Shown here: positions 11,836 to 22,920 of the stretch, piece by piece
How positions within the stretch are numbered: the stretch's first letter is position 1
How the letters are laid out: every line of letters begins with the position of its first letter
NCBI GenBank assembly: GCA_037178975.1
Contig: JASJZH010000006.1
Coordinates: 5,890,001 to 5,954,000 of the forward strand
DNA from: Oscheius tipulae
Lineage: Eukaryota; Nematoda; Chromadorea; Rhabditida; Rhabditidae
Direction: 5' to 3'
Length of the DNA stretch: 64,000 nt
Notes under the pieces: model-generated
Told to the model about the DNA's origin: nothing
Database searches by the model: none
What the model saw: the letters and a program-made list of their open reading frames with translations, nothing else
Translations under genes and position numbers: made by a program

Positions 11836-14133
11836 AGTGTACAGTTGCCGGTGTGTTCAGTTTGGCATCTAGAGCTGGTTATATAGGAACAAAGAGATTG
11901 ACTATTCGAAGCGGGAACGCTAATAAAAGATCATCGTGGGGGAAGAATTTTCGAAAAGACGCGACTGGCATGGATGATTGGATGATACGTCAGTTTTGAA
12001 CAAAAATTATACAATTTGGAGGGTTGTTTGGACAAATACAAGGAATCGGCAGGGGTGTGTTGAAATGGATGAAGTCACCCTTTCCAGCCAGAAACATCAT
12101 GTTCTACGATTACGGAGAACACTTGAGTGCTCTCCGGGTTTCATTTTCTCAGCACATACGACAAAATTGGCAAACAATGCTGCAGCCGGGGCAAAAATGG
12201 GAGAGCGATCATAAAGTCGTGCCATCTAACCAGGGGCATGAGCAGGTCAGCTAATTAGCTGTTCGTACTTCCCCCGGGTCATTCGTATTTTCTTATTTTT
12301 TCCTAGACCAATACCCCTGAGTTGCCTGGGAGACGGCCTTGCGCACCCGCAAATCCATAGTGTTTTTGACTTCCCGAATCGTGTCGAACACTTCCGCGGT
12401 CAAACATAAGCACTGAAATAGCTTCATATGACGGCCGCTACAGGGCAGAAAGGTCGAGAGCTATTGCCGTGAACAACGTACGAGACAAAATTTGCAGAGC
12501 CCTCAATCTACGTGTTCGTCATGGCGAGAAAGTCAAGACGAAGTCGAAAACAAGGCACTAGGTCATAAATTGTATTGTTGACTTCCATTTGCAAATAACA
12601 AGCTGGAAAAAGAGAAAGCTACAGTCAAAATAGAGATAATCGATTTCGCGGCAGCTACATGGGGACTGTCGATTACTAATGCTTAGGAAACGAGAGGAAG
12701 AACACAACACACCAGCTAAACACTGACAGCCACTTTTGTCTCATACAAACAGTTGATGTCCACCCCTGGTCTCGCACGTGTTTGAGCTCGGGCTCAGCGC
12801 GGAGGTCTCGTACGCTGACCAATGTGTGGGAAAGAAACATTTTGTGATAAAGTCGGTGAACACTGACAAATACAAAAGGATCGTACAAGAATCGGGAGAA
12901 GAACTGGCGAGTAAACTATTGCGAAAACAAAATGGGAAAGCCGTAATGGATGCGAAAATAGCGTAATGTGGGAGCCCAAACTAGTGATTAACAGACTGCT
13001 CATTCTTTTTCAGAGTCTCTGTCGTGGACTGTGAGCGCGTATGGTCTGACCGAAATAATAACAACACGTTTCCGGAAAATCCCGTACGATTCGCGGATAT
13101 ACGCCCATCTGGAGAACTAGCCAAGTTGCATGGCAAATGAGAGAAGTCTTTTTGAATAAATGAGGAAAATATGTGGCCAAAAACATGCTAAGCAGAACTT
13201 AGACACTGCAAGAATAAGAGGAACGCTGGTGAAATGGCGATGATCTACCTAAGGAAATGGGTGATGCGGGAGATGAGCAGATGATTAATAAGAGGATGCC
13301 GACATGTAGTGCTTTAGGGATCAGGTGCCCGTGAGAACAAAGCTTGGCAAACAATCCACGCCCTGCATTTCGAGCGAACTCCCATGTGTTCTGAGTAAAA
13401 AGAGCAAGAGGATAGACGTCTGCCAGGATTATCTACTCTATGACTCAAGGACAACAAAAAGTAGGTGGAAACAAAATCTAAATAAATATGCGAGGAGTGA
13501 GAGAGACCAGATCCTCGGCATGTCAAAAACAACGGGGAACACGCCAGAAATCCGGGAGGGGGAGGATGAAAAGACCACTTAGCAGCTTACACTACTAATC
13601 TATTGATAATCTAAGGTTAAACGACCAATTTAGACGTAAAAATAGAAGAAATACAGTTGTTTTGAAGGGGAAGAGCCGTGGCATTGGATTGCAGGCTCGC
13701 TTGACAATTAAGCAGGAATTGTCCTCTGTCGTCGGCGGCGGCGGTCTGCTCGGAGACATGCAAGAAAGATTCTTTGGCCCGGCAATGATTGAGTTACTGC
13801 TCATCATCGATTTAGATAATGAAACACCAACTCCTCTCAATTGCCAAAGAGTACAGTTGCATTTAAGCAACGGCTAAGCGGATAACAAAGGGTAATCCTC
13901 AGGTCTGCCAGCAGCTGATATCCTGCGGCCTTTTAGCTGCTCGAAAAGCTGCGCCTGCGTCTCTGACCTCCCGGACATTGGAGACAGCCATATGGGCTAG
14001 CTGGTGTCGCTTCCAGTTGACCCTTGCCATTGTGCGTCATCAATGGCTGGCAGCAACAGCCCTCAAACGGAACACCAGTTGCGACGAGAAGATGCGTCTT
14101 ATGCCGCCTCAAAACCTCAGGGGAATAGAAGGT
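11836..14133. other. Intergenic upstream of the cotransporter; no gene recognised
   Basis: About 2.3 kb with only short frames of non-protein-like composition. The first few hundred bases should contain the cotransporter promoter. No repeat or RNA gene was recognised. Confidence 0.45.
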
Positions 14134-15105
14134 CAGCAATACTGGTTCAAATTGCCGAGAGGGTGGATGCAAAAACAAAGCTGACTGACCCGCCGCTCAG
14201 CCGAAATTTGTAATGAATGAATTGTAAACAGTCTGCCCTCTAGAATTAGTCATGATTTAGACATATGGACTGACGGCATGGGATGATGATAATAAAAAAT
14301 GATCTGACATCATCTTCTCCAGCAGTGTGAGATACGACAATATAGCACTCTACAAGGCTTGTCTCAGAAAGTTCAGAATTTTCGGTAATTCAATAGTGCC
14401 ATCGTAGTTTGACAAACTACTAATTAGGTAAAAATGTTGTTCTTGTTGGGAAATGTTGAAGAATGCTCAAAAACCTGGCCTTACGCATAACGCAATGCCA
14501 TCGAAGATCACCTACGGTCCCACACATTTTCTCTGCATCGCTGGCATTGTTATGGTAAGGAGCTTCACATTTAACTGATTTATTAGAAACACCGGAAATA
14601 GATTCTGCTAGTATATGCATCTCAGACACACATTTGTAAGCTACGGCTAAGAATACTCACATGGCACCCAGTTCCTGCACTTTCGATCAGAAATCTGCTA
14701 AGTCTCCTTGTTCAGAAATATGAGCTCAACGGACGGAAAGGGTGGATGGGCTGGGGAAAACAGACAGACTGGCCGCTCTCTCGAAATTCGTAATGAAGGA
14801 ACTGTAAACAGTCTCTCCTCTACAATTTGTCATACTGATGGCCAAGAGATTATGAAATAGGGATTTTGGTGTCATCTGAGATTAGAATATGCTACCAGGA
14901 TGGTTGGTGACGATGTCAAAATGTTCTATGCTTCTTTTGAGGCCCCTACCTGCCTTATCCCGATCAGCGGAAGTAGATTCAATCGGTAGACGCCTTCAAA
15001 CAATGCATTTACAAGCTGACGTTAGTTTAAATATAATCATTTTGTTCCCAATGACTGCACTTTTGATTAAAAACTCGCTACGTCTACTTGTTAACAGGAC
15101 CGGAA
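14134..15105. repeat. Diverged two-unit direct repeat, unknown element
   Basis: Two anchors recur in the same order: the first near 14148-14240 and 14735-14835 (sharing gtaaacagtct and a CGAAAT-TGTAATGAA block), the second near 14630-14710 and 15003-15093 (sharing GCACTTT-GAT and CTTGTT blocks). The units are about 580 and 380 bases and clearly diverged. No protein-coding similarity was recognised. It could be an old duplication or two copies of a non-autonomous element lying next to the RTE relic. Confidence 0.6.
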
Positions 15106-15371
15106 AGCAATTTTTCGGTGCAGAGTCTCATTTCCTCCAAGGCATCAGTGTCTTGCCTAGAGCTGCAATCTTAAACTTCCTTGAACCTTTGAGTTTCTGT
15201 TCTACTGGATTTATTTGATTCTTTTTGCTTACACCGATTAGCTCATTGTTTTAATGCTCGGATTGCCGTCCACCACTGCAAATTACTATGCAAAACCGTT
15301 AGTGCGCTTAACACGTGTAGCCACCCAAATATCAATCCGAGCTGTCGAACTGCAGTCTTTAAATTGACTTG

Positions 15372-17030
15372 TCAAACTGGTCGATAGACTGCTCTTTTGC
15401 CTAATAGTTGAAAATTCGTCTTTCTTGGCATTTCATATGCTATTGCAATTTTTCCCATTGGATTGGACTTGATCTTCTCTAGCCACACGCAATTTTGTCC
15501 CATTTCGCCTGTGAAACAATCACTCCATCTGGGTTTTGATCGTCCTGTTGGTCTGATTGTCCTCCAAGGGCGCCATTCCAGCACTCGTCTCGTCCATGTG
15601 TCCGCGTTTGTTATTTTCCTCGCAAATCTCACTTTCTCAAGGCCCCTCTTTCTGACATCTGTGACTTTGGTCCTCTCCATGAACCAAGCGTTCGTCCGTC
15701 TATCCAACAGTGTTACTCCAAGACATCTTCGGAGCATCCTTCTCTGTGCAACCACTAGTTTTGAGCAATCCCGTTCTCGAAGTGTCCATGTTTCGCTTGT
15801 GTACAGAAGAGCCGGTATAATACACGAGGTGAGAGTTTTTCTCTTATGCCGCATGGATACAGTCCTACTGGTAAGAAGCTGATGGAACTTGTTAAAACAT
15901 CCCCAAGCAGCACGGATTCTTCTTGAAATTTCAAGAGCTGGATTCTTGTCGAACGAGACACTGTGACCAAGGTAGATTGCTTCGGTGTTGTACTGTATCC
16001 TCACTCCTTTCACTCTAATAGCCGCAAATCGTCTATTGCGCAAATCGCAAATCGTCTATTCACAAATGTTTTTTCCGTATTCAATTCCAATCCTACTGTT
16101 CTGCTGGCGTTGGATAGCTCTTGTAGCATTAGTTCAGCTGCTGCAGCAGAAACTGAGACGAGGACAACATCGTCGTCTCATCTCAAACGAAGGCTGGACA
16201 GCCATTTTCCTTGAATATTGATGCCCTTTTCAGTTCAGTCCAAAATTCTGGATACTGTCTCCATTGTGGCAGAAAACAGCGAAACCGTATCACCTTGTCT
16301 CACGCCTCGTTGGACATCAAGTTCGACCGATTCTCCCACTGCGTTTACGTTGACATTGGCGTGCGTGTAAACGTTGTGAAGCAGACGAATGAATTTGGTC
16401 GGAACTCCATGTGTGTACAGCGATTTCCAAATCATTGAGCTCTCAACCATGTCAAACGCTTTTTTATAATCAATGATAACTAGGAACAGAGGTAGATTGT
16501 ACACCTGGCATTTTTTTGGATGAGCTCGTTGACGGCCAGAATATGATGTGATCTGAGATGTGGGTGTCTGATTGAACTCCAACGTTTTTGTCATTCTGTG
16601 ACCAAAAATTGTCGTCAGAAGCTTGTAAATTGTAGTCATGAGAGCTATTGACCGGTAGTTTTTTGTCTCCAGAGGACTGCCTTGGAACAGTAGTTTGATT
16701 GTAGAATCGGCTAACGTTGCAGGGGTTTCTTCGTCTTCAATAATTCTATTAAACAGGACAGATAGAGGAATAGGCAGAATGTCCTTCGCTGCTCGCAGCA
16801 TGTCGATGGTAACCTTGACCTGTCCCGGAGATAATCCCATCTTCAACTTTCCGATAGCTTTATAAACTCCTTCTGGCATTATTGGGGGCACGTTCTCATC
16901 AGCATCCATCTGTGGTAGTTGTCGAGGGTTTCCAGTAGAGGCCTTTGTAAAAGTTTCGAAGGACTTCTCTTACCGCGGAAGGTGATGAGCAGACTGTACC
17001 CCGCGGGTCTACCAACTGTGTAAACTGTTC
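15372..17030 (-). pseudogene. RTE-like non-LTR retrotransposon, degenerate reverse transcriptase
   Basis: An upper frame (16909-16235) gives RT fingers and palm: KLKMGLSPG, NYRSIALMTTIYKL, DYKKAFDMVE and RGVRQGDTVS. A lower frame (16043-15372) gives the thumb and C-terminal region: YLGHSVSFDKN, RIRAAWGCFNKF, LYTSETWTL and RRMLRRCLG. Between them, in the upper frame, a stop follows ILD and another sits where the F of the catalytic FADD motif should be, leaving DDDVVLV. A short duplication near 16021-16061 (cgcaaatcgtctatt twice) also disrupts the join. The endonuclease domain is absent. It is a dead, 5'-truncated copy; the 5' limit near 17,030 is approximate. Clade assignment rests on remembered motif similarity. 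Confidence 0.85.
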
Positions 17031-18475
17031 TGTTGCCACATTATTGGAGGACAGTGTATGAAAATTTTGTTACTACTGCGACATCCTTGAAGATGGCCTG
17101 ATCTCGACGGTAGAATGGACTGGCAGTTTAGATTTCCCAGTCAGGATAGGTAAGCGATTACGTCGGAGGGTTGCTCAAGGTACGGTCGACGGTAGAGTCT
17201 GTCGCCTTGCCTCTTGTAGAGCTAGTTGCGGAGGAAATTAAATTCCAACAGCACAGCAGTGAGACGCAGCAGAAAGTTCTATTTTAATATAGACCGTTTA
17301 TTACGGATCAGACATAACCAGTATCTAGCCTCCACTCACAAGAAGTTGTTTTGAAACCAATTCACCGAGAGCCATCAGTTTTTGGTCTGACATTTCCTTA
17401 GATACGTCGACGATACTTCAGCCTCAACTGCCGCCATTCACCCCACTCTCTTCTAGGGAATACCTGGACAGTTTCGACTCTCTTCCTAGGCGATAAGCAA
17501 AAAGTTCTACAGTATAGAGACAATTAGACTAGTTGGTGATAAAGAGACCTTCCAAATATATTGCTCATTCACGATAGGACTGTCGATAAAGGCTTATCAG
17601 CAACGGCAGTGGCCACGTTTGGCCCAGTTTGTCGCACTTTCGGCTCTATACTCTCTGCTATCCTCGTTTCGCATTTGTTCCCGGTTCAGTGTGTTTCGTG
17701 CGTGATCGCTGTACGCCTGCTGTACAAATTTGTCACGTGACCGGCACATTACTCGTCAGTTAAAGACTTCAAAAAGCTTGACCGATTTGTTTCGATTTAA
17801 GTTCTTTGACCTCTGCGTGATTCTTTAACATTCTGAGAATGCACTGCAACGTTGTGCTTAGTTTAAAAGTAAAGTTCTTATTGCCCAGATACAAAAAGTT
17901 CTTTTATCTAATCTTCTGTCAAAGACAACAATTCTCTCTGTCAACGAAAAGATAAAGCAGCTAAGTCTTGGGTGAGTATCGTGATAACATCTCTAAATTG
18001 TCCATCTAGGATCTTTTATCGAATTGTAACGCTTTCTCTCACTCTCGAAATCGTCTGATCGGCCTTTCGTCATTTTCGAGCGCGGAAGCAGTTCCAAAGT
18101 GATAGCATTTTAAACCTCCCTATCTTAATCAGTTTCTCTTTCTGCTTTTTTGCGCCGCCATAGAAGTCTATTTGCTTTAATGGCTCTATCTATGGGCTAA
18201 ACGATCCCGATGTTTGTCGCGCCTTGTCTCTATCTGTACTATTCCTTTTCCCCTAGGGGCCAAAAGTTTGATCCTTCACGTGCCTGGTTATCACACTCGA
18301 TAACAGTCTCTCAAGTAACCTGTGCCAGATTGCGTCAATTTGTTTGAAAAGGACAATCACCATTTCGATACTGCCACGTCGGCTTTTCCCAGCCACGATC
18401 ACGCCCCGCTCTTTATCAGTTTTCGTTTTCTGACATCTGTTGACTATTTCAGAATAACAAAAGCAGAGCACAGAG
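17031..18475. other. Intergenic, presumed promoter region of the next gene
   Basis: No coding exon recognised. An acceptor-like tgactatttcag ends at 18452, 23 bases before the next start codon, and may be its spliced-leader acceptor. Confidence 0.45.
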
Positions 18476-20099
18476 ATGAGCAAACAAACGGCTATCAATG
18501 GCACTGAAAGAAAACGCTCCAACGATGAAGAGGCGCCAAGTGAGAAAAAGTCAAGAACTGACAGTGGTGGGAGTAGTAATGAAAGTACAGACGCTCTTGA
18601 AGATTCCACAGTTACCACTTCCAGTAAGCCTTATTATTTTCAAATATAGTGATAGATTCAGGTGATGCCACTGTCAGTATCCCAGCAGAAGAGTTTTTTC
18701 AGAGTGTACTCTCCAAAATACCAAAAGGGAACAAGAAGAAGACTCTCAACTCTTTTATCAAAACATTGCTCCAGCTAAAAGTATGTCCAAGTAGTAAAAT
18801 CATTATTCTCTCAGGAAACAATTATCGACGAGGAAGATCCAGAAGATGATATTTTCATTAAACAGGCGCTAGCTACACAGGCAATTGTCATCCAAGCACC
18901 GCTGCTACTGGAAGAGAAGCCTGGTATGAACTTTACCATCCTAAAACACAATGTTTTTAGAAGTAACAATCGCCCAAAGTCCGAATCCTCTTCTGACAGC
19001 ACTTTCCCCTACTCCAATGCATTCTACAGCCATAGCGGCTGTTTCTTGTGCCCCTGTTGTCACAATTAACGGGCAGAGTGACAACGGTCTTGGCACTTCA
19101 AAGGTTTGAACGGATGCAGAACAGTATTCAGTTGGCTCTTGTAGATGCCTGCCCTCGACGCCTGTCCCCCACTGACTTCCAATTCCCTTCGCCAGGTGCA
19201 GACACAACCAGCCGTCCATATGCCGGCTGTACAGTCTCTTCCCACGTCACTCAACCAACAAGAACTCCTGAGAATGCAACATTTACGACATGAAAAAGTC
19301 AAAATGGCGCCTCCGCAGACCATGTCCTCAATGGATGCATCACTACAGGCAAAAGTGATTGTGTGATTAGTTTTGGTTATGGAAGATGTTCAGGAGCTTG
19401 CCCTGCACCAGGCTGCCCTCCAACAGGCGACTGAAAGCGACATGATGCTGGTCGAGAGTTTGAAACTTAAGGTAACAGCAGAGATGTTCTTGATGAGTAA
19501 CTTTGTAGATTATTCAAAGTATTCATAGTAATCACAACGGAAAAGCCAATGATGAAGAGATTAAACGTTATCTGAAACAGAACTTTTTCATGATTTTGGA
19601 AAATAACCAATACATTTACGTATGTTTTTCTATCTTTTAAAAAATGGGGATATATTTAGGTACCCAACCCGTGGCACCAGAAGCCAGCATTTGTAAGACA
19701 GTTCATGACATCGGCAGCTGCACAACAACCGCAGCCAATGCCCGGGACCATGATGCTCCCGCCTAGACCTCCGCAGGCCATTCAAATGGCACAGATGGGC
19801 CAAATACCGCAAATGCAGCAGATTTCGAATATGGTAAGTTTCTGTTCAACTAAGCTAAAGATAGCTCTGTAGCCTACAATACTCCAACCACAAATTGTAA
19901 CCAGTATGGGCATGGTGCCGATGATGACCCCGGCCAGTGTGCACAATTGGCCTACAGGACCAAATATACTTTTGAACACGGTTAGAAAGTAGCTTGCATC
20001 TTGATATCTTGACTGTTGCAGCTGCAGCCGAACATGTTGTCAACTTCTACTGGAATTCAAGTGATAAGTTCGCCTAAGGCAGGTAGCAGCCACCCATGA
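18476..20099 (+). CDS. Met/Gln/Pro-rich nuclear-type protein of unknown function
   Basis: Exons 18476-18623, 18650-18780, 18815-18923, 18961-19103, 19145-19354, 19394-19471, 19509-19619, 19660-19833, 19873-19980, 20022-20099; 429 aa. I do not recognise the family. The N-terminus has basic clusters (ERKRSNDEEAPSEKKSR) consistent with a bipartite nuclear localisation signal and is Ser/Asp-rich. A probably helical segment follows (SIPAEEFFQSVLSKIPKGNK), then low-complexity Pro/Ser/Thr sequence, a charged helix-prone stretch ending EEIKRYLKQNFFMILENN with YIYVPNPWHQKP after it, and a Met/Gln/Pro-rich tail. Such tails are common in transcriptional coregulators, so a chromatin or transcription role is an inference only. 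A downstream splice option (donor in the last codons) would change only the final residues. Confidence 0.75.
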
Positions 20100-20529
20100 C
20101 TGTCAAAATTAGTTTTAGGAAGGCCTGCAGTTTGATGCTCTCCGAAGAAACGATTGGTCTGTGAAAACGATTTCCCTACCTACGTGTCCACATATTAGTT
20201 GTAACTGTTTTCCTGTTAGTTCCTTTGCAAGTTTAGGCAAACCACAAACATAGGAGGTTATTGGTAGAATGTTCTCTGCAAAAAACTGCTTTAACCACTT
20301 GTAATAGAAAATTCCAATGTTTCTATAGGGTCCCGTGATCTCCGTTCCAATCTTTCCAAGTGCGTTTTGTTACACGTTAGTAAATGTATCTTCAAATAAA
20401 CGCATTACTATTTTACGAATATCGGGTATGCAGAGACTTGCTTTCAAAACTTTTCTGTTCGGTTTGTTTCAGGCAGCTGGACTAAATTTGTGAACGATCA
20501 AAAATACAACGAGCATCGCATGTTAGCCC

Positions 20530-20556
20530 ATATATATATATATATATATATATATT
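20530..20556. repeat. TA dinucleotide microsatellite
   Basis: About thirteen uninterrupted TA units. Confidence 0.95.
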
Positions 20557-21365
20557 ATGAATCTCATCACGCCTGCGAGAGCCAGGTGTATTTATCTTAT
20601 TCGTATCGAAGGTTCCCACGGTTCAAACGTGGTTGCAACAGTTGAAGATCAGTTCATCAACGTGCTTGCGGGACTGCAGATTGCTGGACCTGGTAGCCCC
20701 TCACAGCACGGTTATTGTTGACAGGCTCATTCTGCCGACACTCACATACGCCTATACTTTTCTTCTTTTCCCACAAGTAAAAGGCGCTGTGCGCTGAGCA
20801 TCCCTCGAGCCGTGGGCCAAACACAACCAAATGAAGCGGATTTTCCCAACATGCAGTGGCTGCGGTACACACTGCGACCGTTTCACCAGCAAATGATTCT
20901 CAGCTGTATTCTTGTTGTCTAATTTATTTGTGACAAATGAAGAGATTCAGGATGATTTCTCTATTCGCAAGGCTTTTCCTCTTCTAATTGTATGATTAAT
21001 GACCGCGCCGACACAGTTCTGCGCCAAATTTGACTGCGCTCTTGGGATTTTAGGGATGACCTCGGCATGCTGACTCGAGAAGCTTTTTCTCTGTAGATAC
21101 AGACGCGCGTTTTTATGTAATGAGATGATTATCGCGTACTGTACCAAGCCCATTACATATCTCGACGTTTTTTTTTACAGAGTCGGCATCTTTGCCATTC
21201 GGTCATTTCATTCGGTTGACTGCATTTATTGTACCGAGGAGGCTAGTTCAAACTGAGTCTTTAAAGGTCAAAATGTATTGCTTTGTTATGCTAGGAAGTG
21301 TAAAAACGTAGATTTCAATCCTATCCAACAAAATTTTAAGTGATGATTCAGCTCGCGACTACGAT

Positions 21366-21593
21366 CTACGCTGCTATTGTGTTCGGACAAAGAGGAACAC
21401 CTGGGTTCAGTCGGCTTTTTGTGTCCGCAGATACTAGCGCACTCGCATAGTACTCAAAAGCTTGCCGAGGTGTCATTCGACCTGATTGTGGCATAATGAG
21501 ATCGCCTCCGTTGTCTTTCATAATGACAGCTACCGGCTTGTACCATCCGTGCCTGCCACGTTTCGCAAACACCTCCAAGGTAGCCACTGCCAT
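21366..21593 (-). CDS. Small single-exon hypothetical ORF
   Basis: 75 aa, starting MAVATLEVFAKRGRHG and ending NPGVPLCPNTIAA. The composition looks protein-like (balanced charge, a GGDLIMPQSG and TPRQAFEYYASAL segment), but no family is recognised and a chance ORF of this size is possible. No signal peptide or membrane segment. An internal gt in CACCCAGgtgttcc could be a donor, so it may be one exon of something larger. Confidence 0.3.
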   Translation of the reverse strand: MAVATLEVFAKRGRHGWYKPVAVIMKDNGGDLIMPQSGRMTPRQAFEYYASALVSADTKSRLNPGVPLCPNTIAA

Positions 21594-22258
21594 TATCTAT
21601 TTTCTTTTTTATTCAATGTTCTGTTTTTCCTAATCGGCCGTCTAAATAGCATGGTATTGTATGCGTAATTGATTAATGGCAAAAAGAGGAAGCCGATGCA
21701 TGACTGACAGTTCGCAACGCGTGGTATTCAGCTGGCCATAATAGTGGAATAAGAAAACTGTCTCTTTTCAAATTGTATGGAAACTTATACACCACTTTCT
21801 GTATTTCCTTTTGCACATTATAACTTTGCAAGTATCGTGTTTTCTACATTAAAGGTCCACGCTCTCACACAACTTGATTTAAACAGTTAGTCAAAGTTGA
21901 ACCAAACTTTTAGAATTCCATCGTAATCGTTGCTTAACGTTTGCTAATACTCCTGTCTGTTGTTACCCTGATCATCCAGGCTCCAAATACAGTGTCTTGA
22001 ACCAGTGCTCACCCGCAGCTGGCTCTAGGGCGGAGTCAGTGCGCGCGGTCCGAAGGCGGGCATATCCCGGCGTTTACTGTCTGCCAGCCGTCACTTTCTC
22101 ATTCAGCAGCTTACCACACAAGTCGCTTTCGTAACCATGATTGTGAGTTTCCTCTTCCAATTTTCCTTTCTCTGTTTGCTCAAAGTTTCCTCACCTTCGT
22201 TATCAGCGGTGATTCGTTCCTTTCATTTTCTAAAACAATCACTTTTCAGATACTAATC

Positions 22259-22838
22259 ATGACTGTGAACGACCACCCGATACCTTCGTGCTCGTTTTTG
22301 TTCCCAGAAACCCGACGTCTCGAGATTCCGCGAAAAAACGCCTTCTACGTCCAAGACATCGCAGTCCAAGCAGGTCAGTCTTTACACTAGGCAATAGGCC
22401 AGGTCGCGCACAGTCTTGCTTTTTCGCAACCTAATCGATCTTTCAGATCGTGTCTGCTCACCCCACCTACGCCTAATTGCTCATCGCCTTGCCTACTTAT
22501 GTGCAGAGTTTGACAAGGAGTTCTTCACACCAGCTAAGGTTGGTTTAGTCCGAAACATTTCATCCTACTTCAATCAAGTATGTCGCATATCTCTTCTTTG
22601 CACAATCTTGTTGATATGCTTTGAGCGTTAATACGGTGCGAACCGAAACAAAAGGGCCGCCAAGGCCGTACCCGTGCTCGAGTAGTTCCTCAATTGCTGC
22701 CAGATGGTCGATGTTTGACACCTCTCCATAGAAAGTGTCTGATACAAATTGTCAACAGTAATCTCGCTAATTGATGAATTTCAGAAACCGGAAGAACCAG
22801 GCTCAATGATTTCATCTCTTCTTAAATGGATCTTCTAG
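22259..22838 (+). CDS. EGL-1-like BH3-only protein (probable cell-death activator)
   Basis: Exons 22259-22373, 22447-22538, 22655-22681, 22785-22838; 95 aa. Exon 2 encodes LRLIAHRLAYLCAEFDKEFF. This follows the BH3 pattern of nematode EGL-1, where a hydrophobic helix contains LAxxCxxFD: I, L, L/M and F lie at BH3 spacing, with Cys in the small-residue position and E/D after it. The protein ends SMISSLLKWIF, a short hydrophobic tail reminiscent of the EGL-1 C-terminus, and the total length is close to the 90-odd residues expected. EGL-1-type proteins bind the Bcl-2 homologue CED-9 at mitochondria and release CED-4 to activate the CED-3 caspase; that role is inferred here. Exon 3 (GRQGRTRAR) is optional because skipping it keeps frame. 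An upstream ATG-ATT mini-exon (22137-22142) splicing to 22250 would add five residues. Family call rests on motif, length and tail. Confidence 0.62.
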
Positions 22839-22914
22839 AGGTTCCTGGTTTATTGTGATAGATCTCCTGCCTTCATCTCCCTGTGCCATTTCACGTCATT
22901 TCCATTTCATCTCG

Positions 22915-22920
22915 AATAAA
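22915..22920 (+). other. Polyadenylation signal AATAAA of the BH3-like gene
   Basis: Canonical AATAAA 77 bases after the TAG stop at 22838, supporting a plus-strand gene ending here. Confidence 0.75.

Larger units (their letters stand above)
20100..22136. other. Mostly non-coding stretch
   Basis: Contains a TA microsatellite (20530-20556) and one small open frame on the minus strand (listed separately). The last ~120 bases are GC-richer and should hold the promoter or 5' UTR of the BH3-like gene. Confidence 0.45.

Noticed and set aside
15963-16221. Plus-strand open frames over the retroelement
   Set aside because: They are shadows of the reverse transcriptase relic on the minus strand.
22137-22373. 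Alternative reading of the BH3-gene 5' exon as KPDVSRFREKTPSTS (thymosin-like at first sight)
   Set aside because: That frame ends after about 33 residues, whereas the chosen frame keeps open across all exons and yields the BH3 motif.
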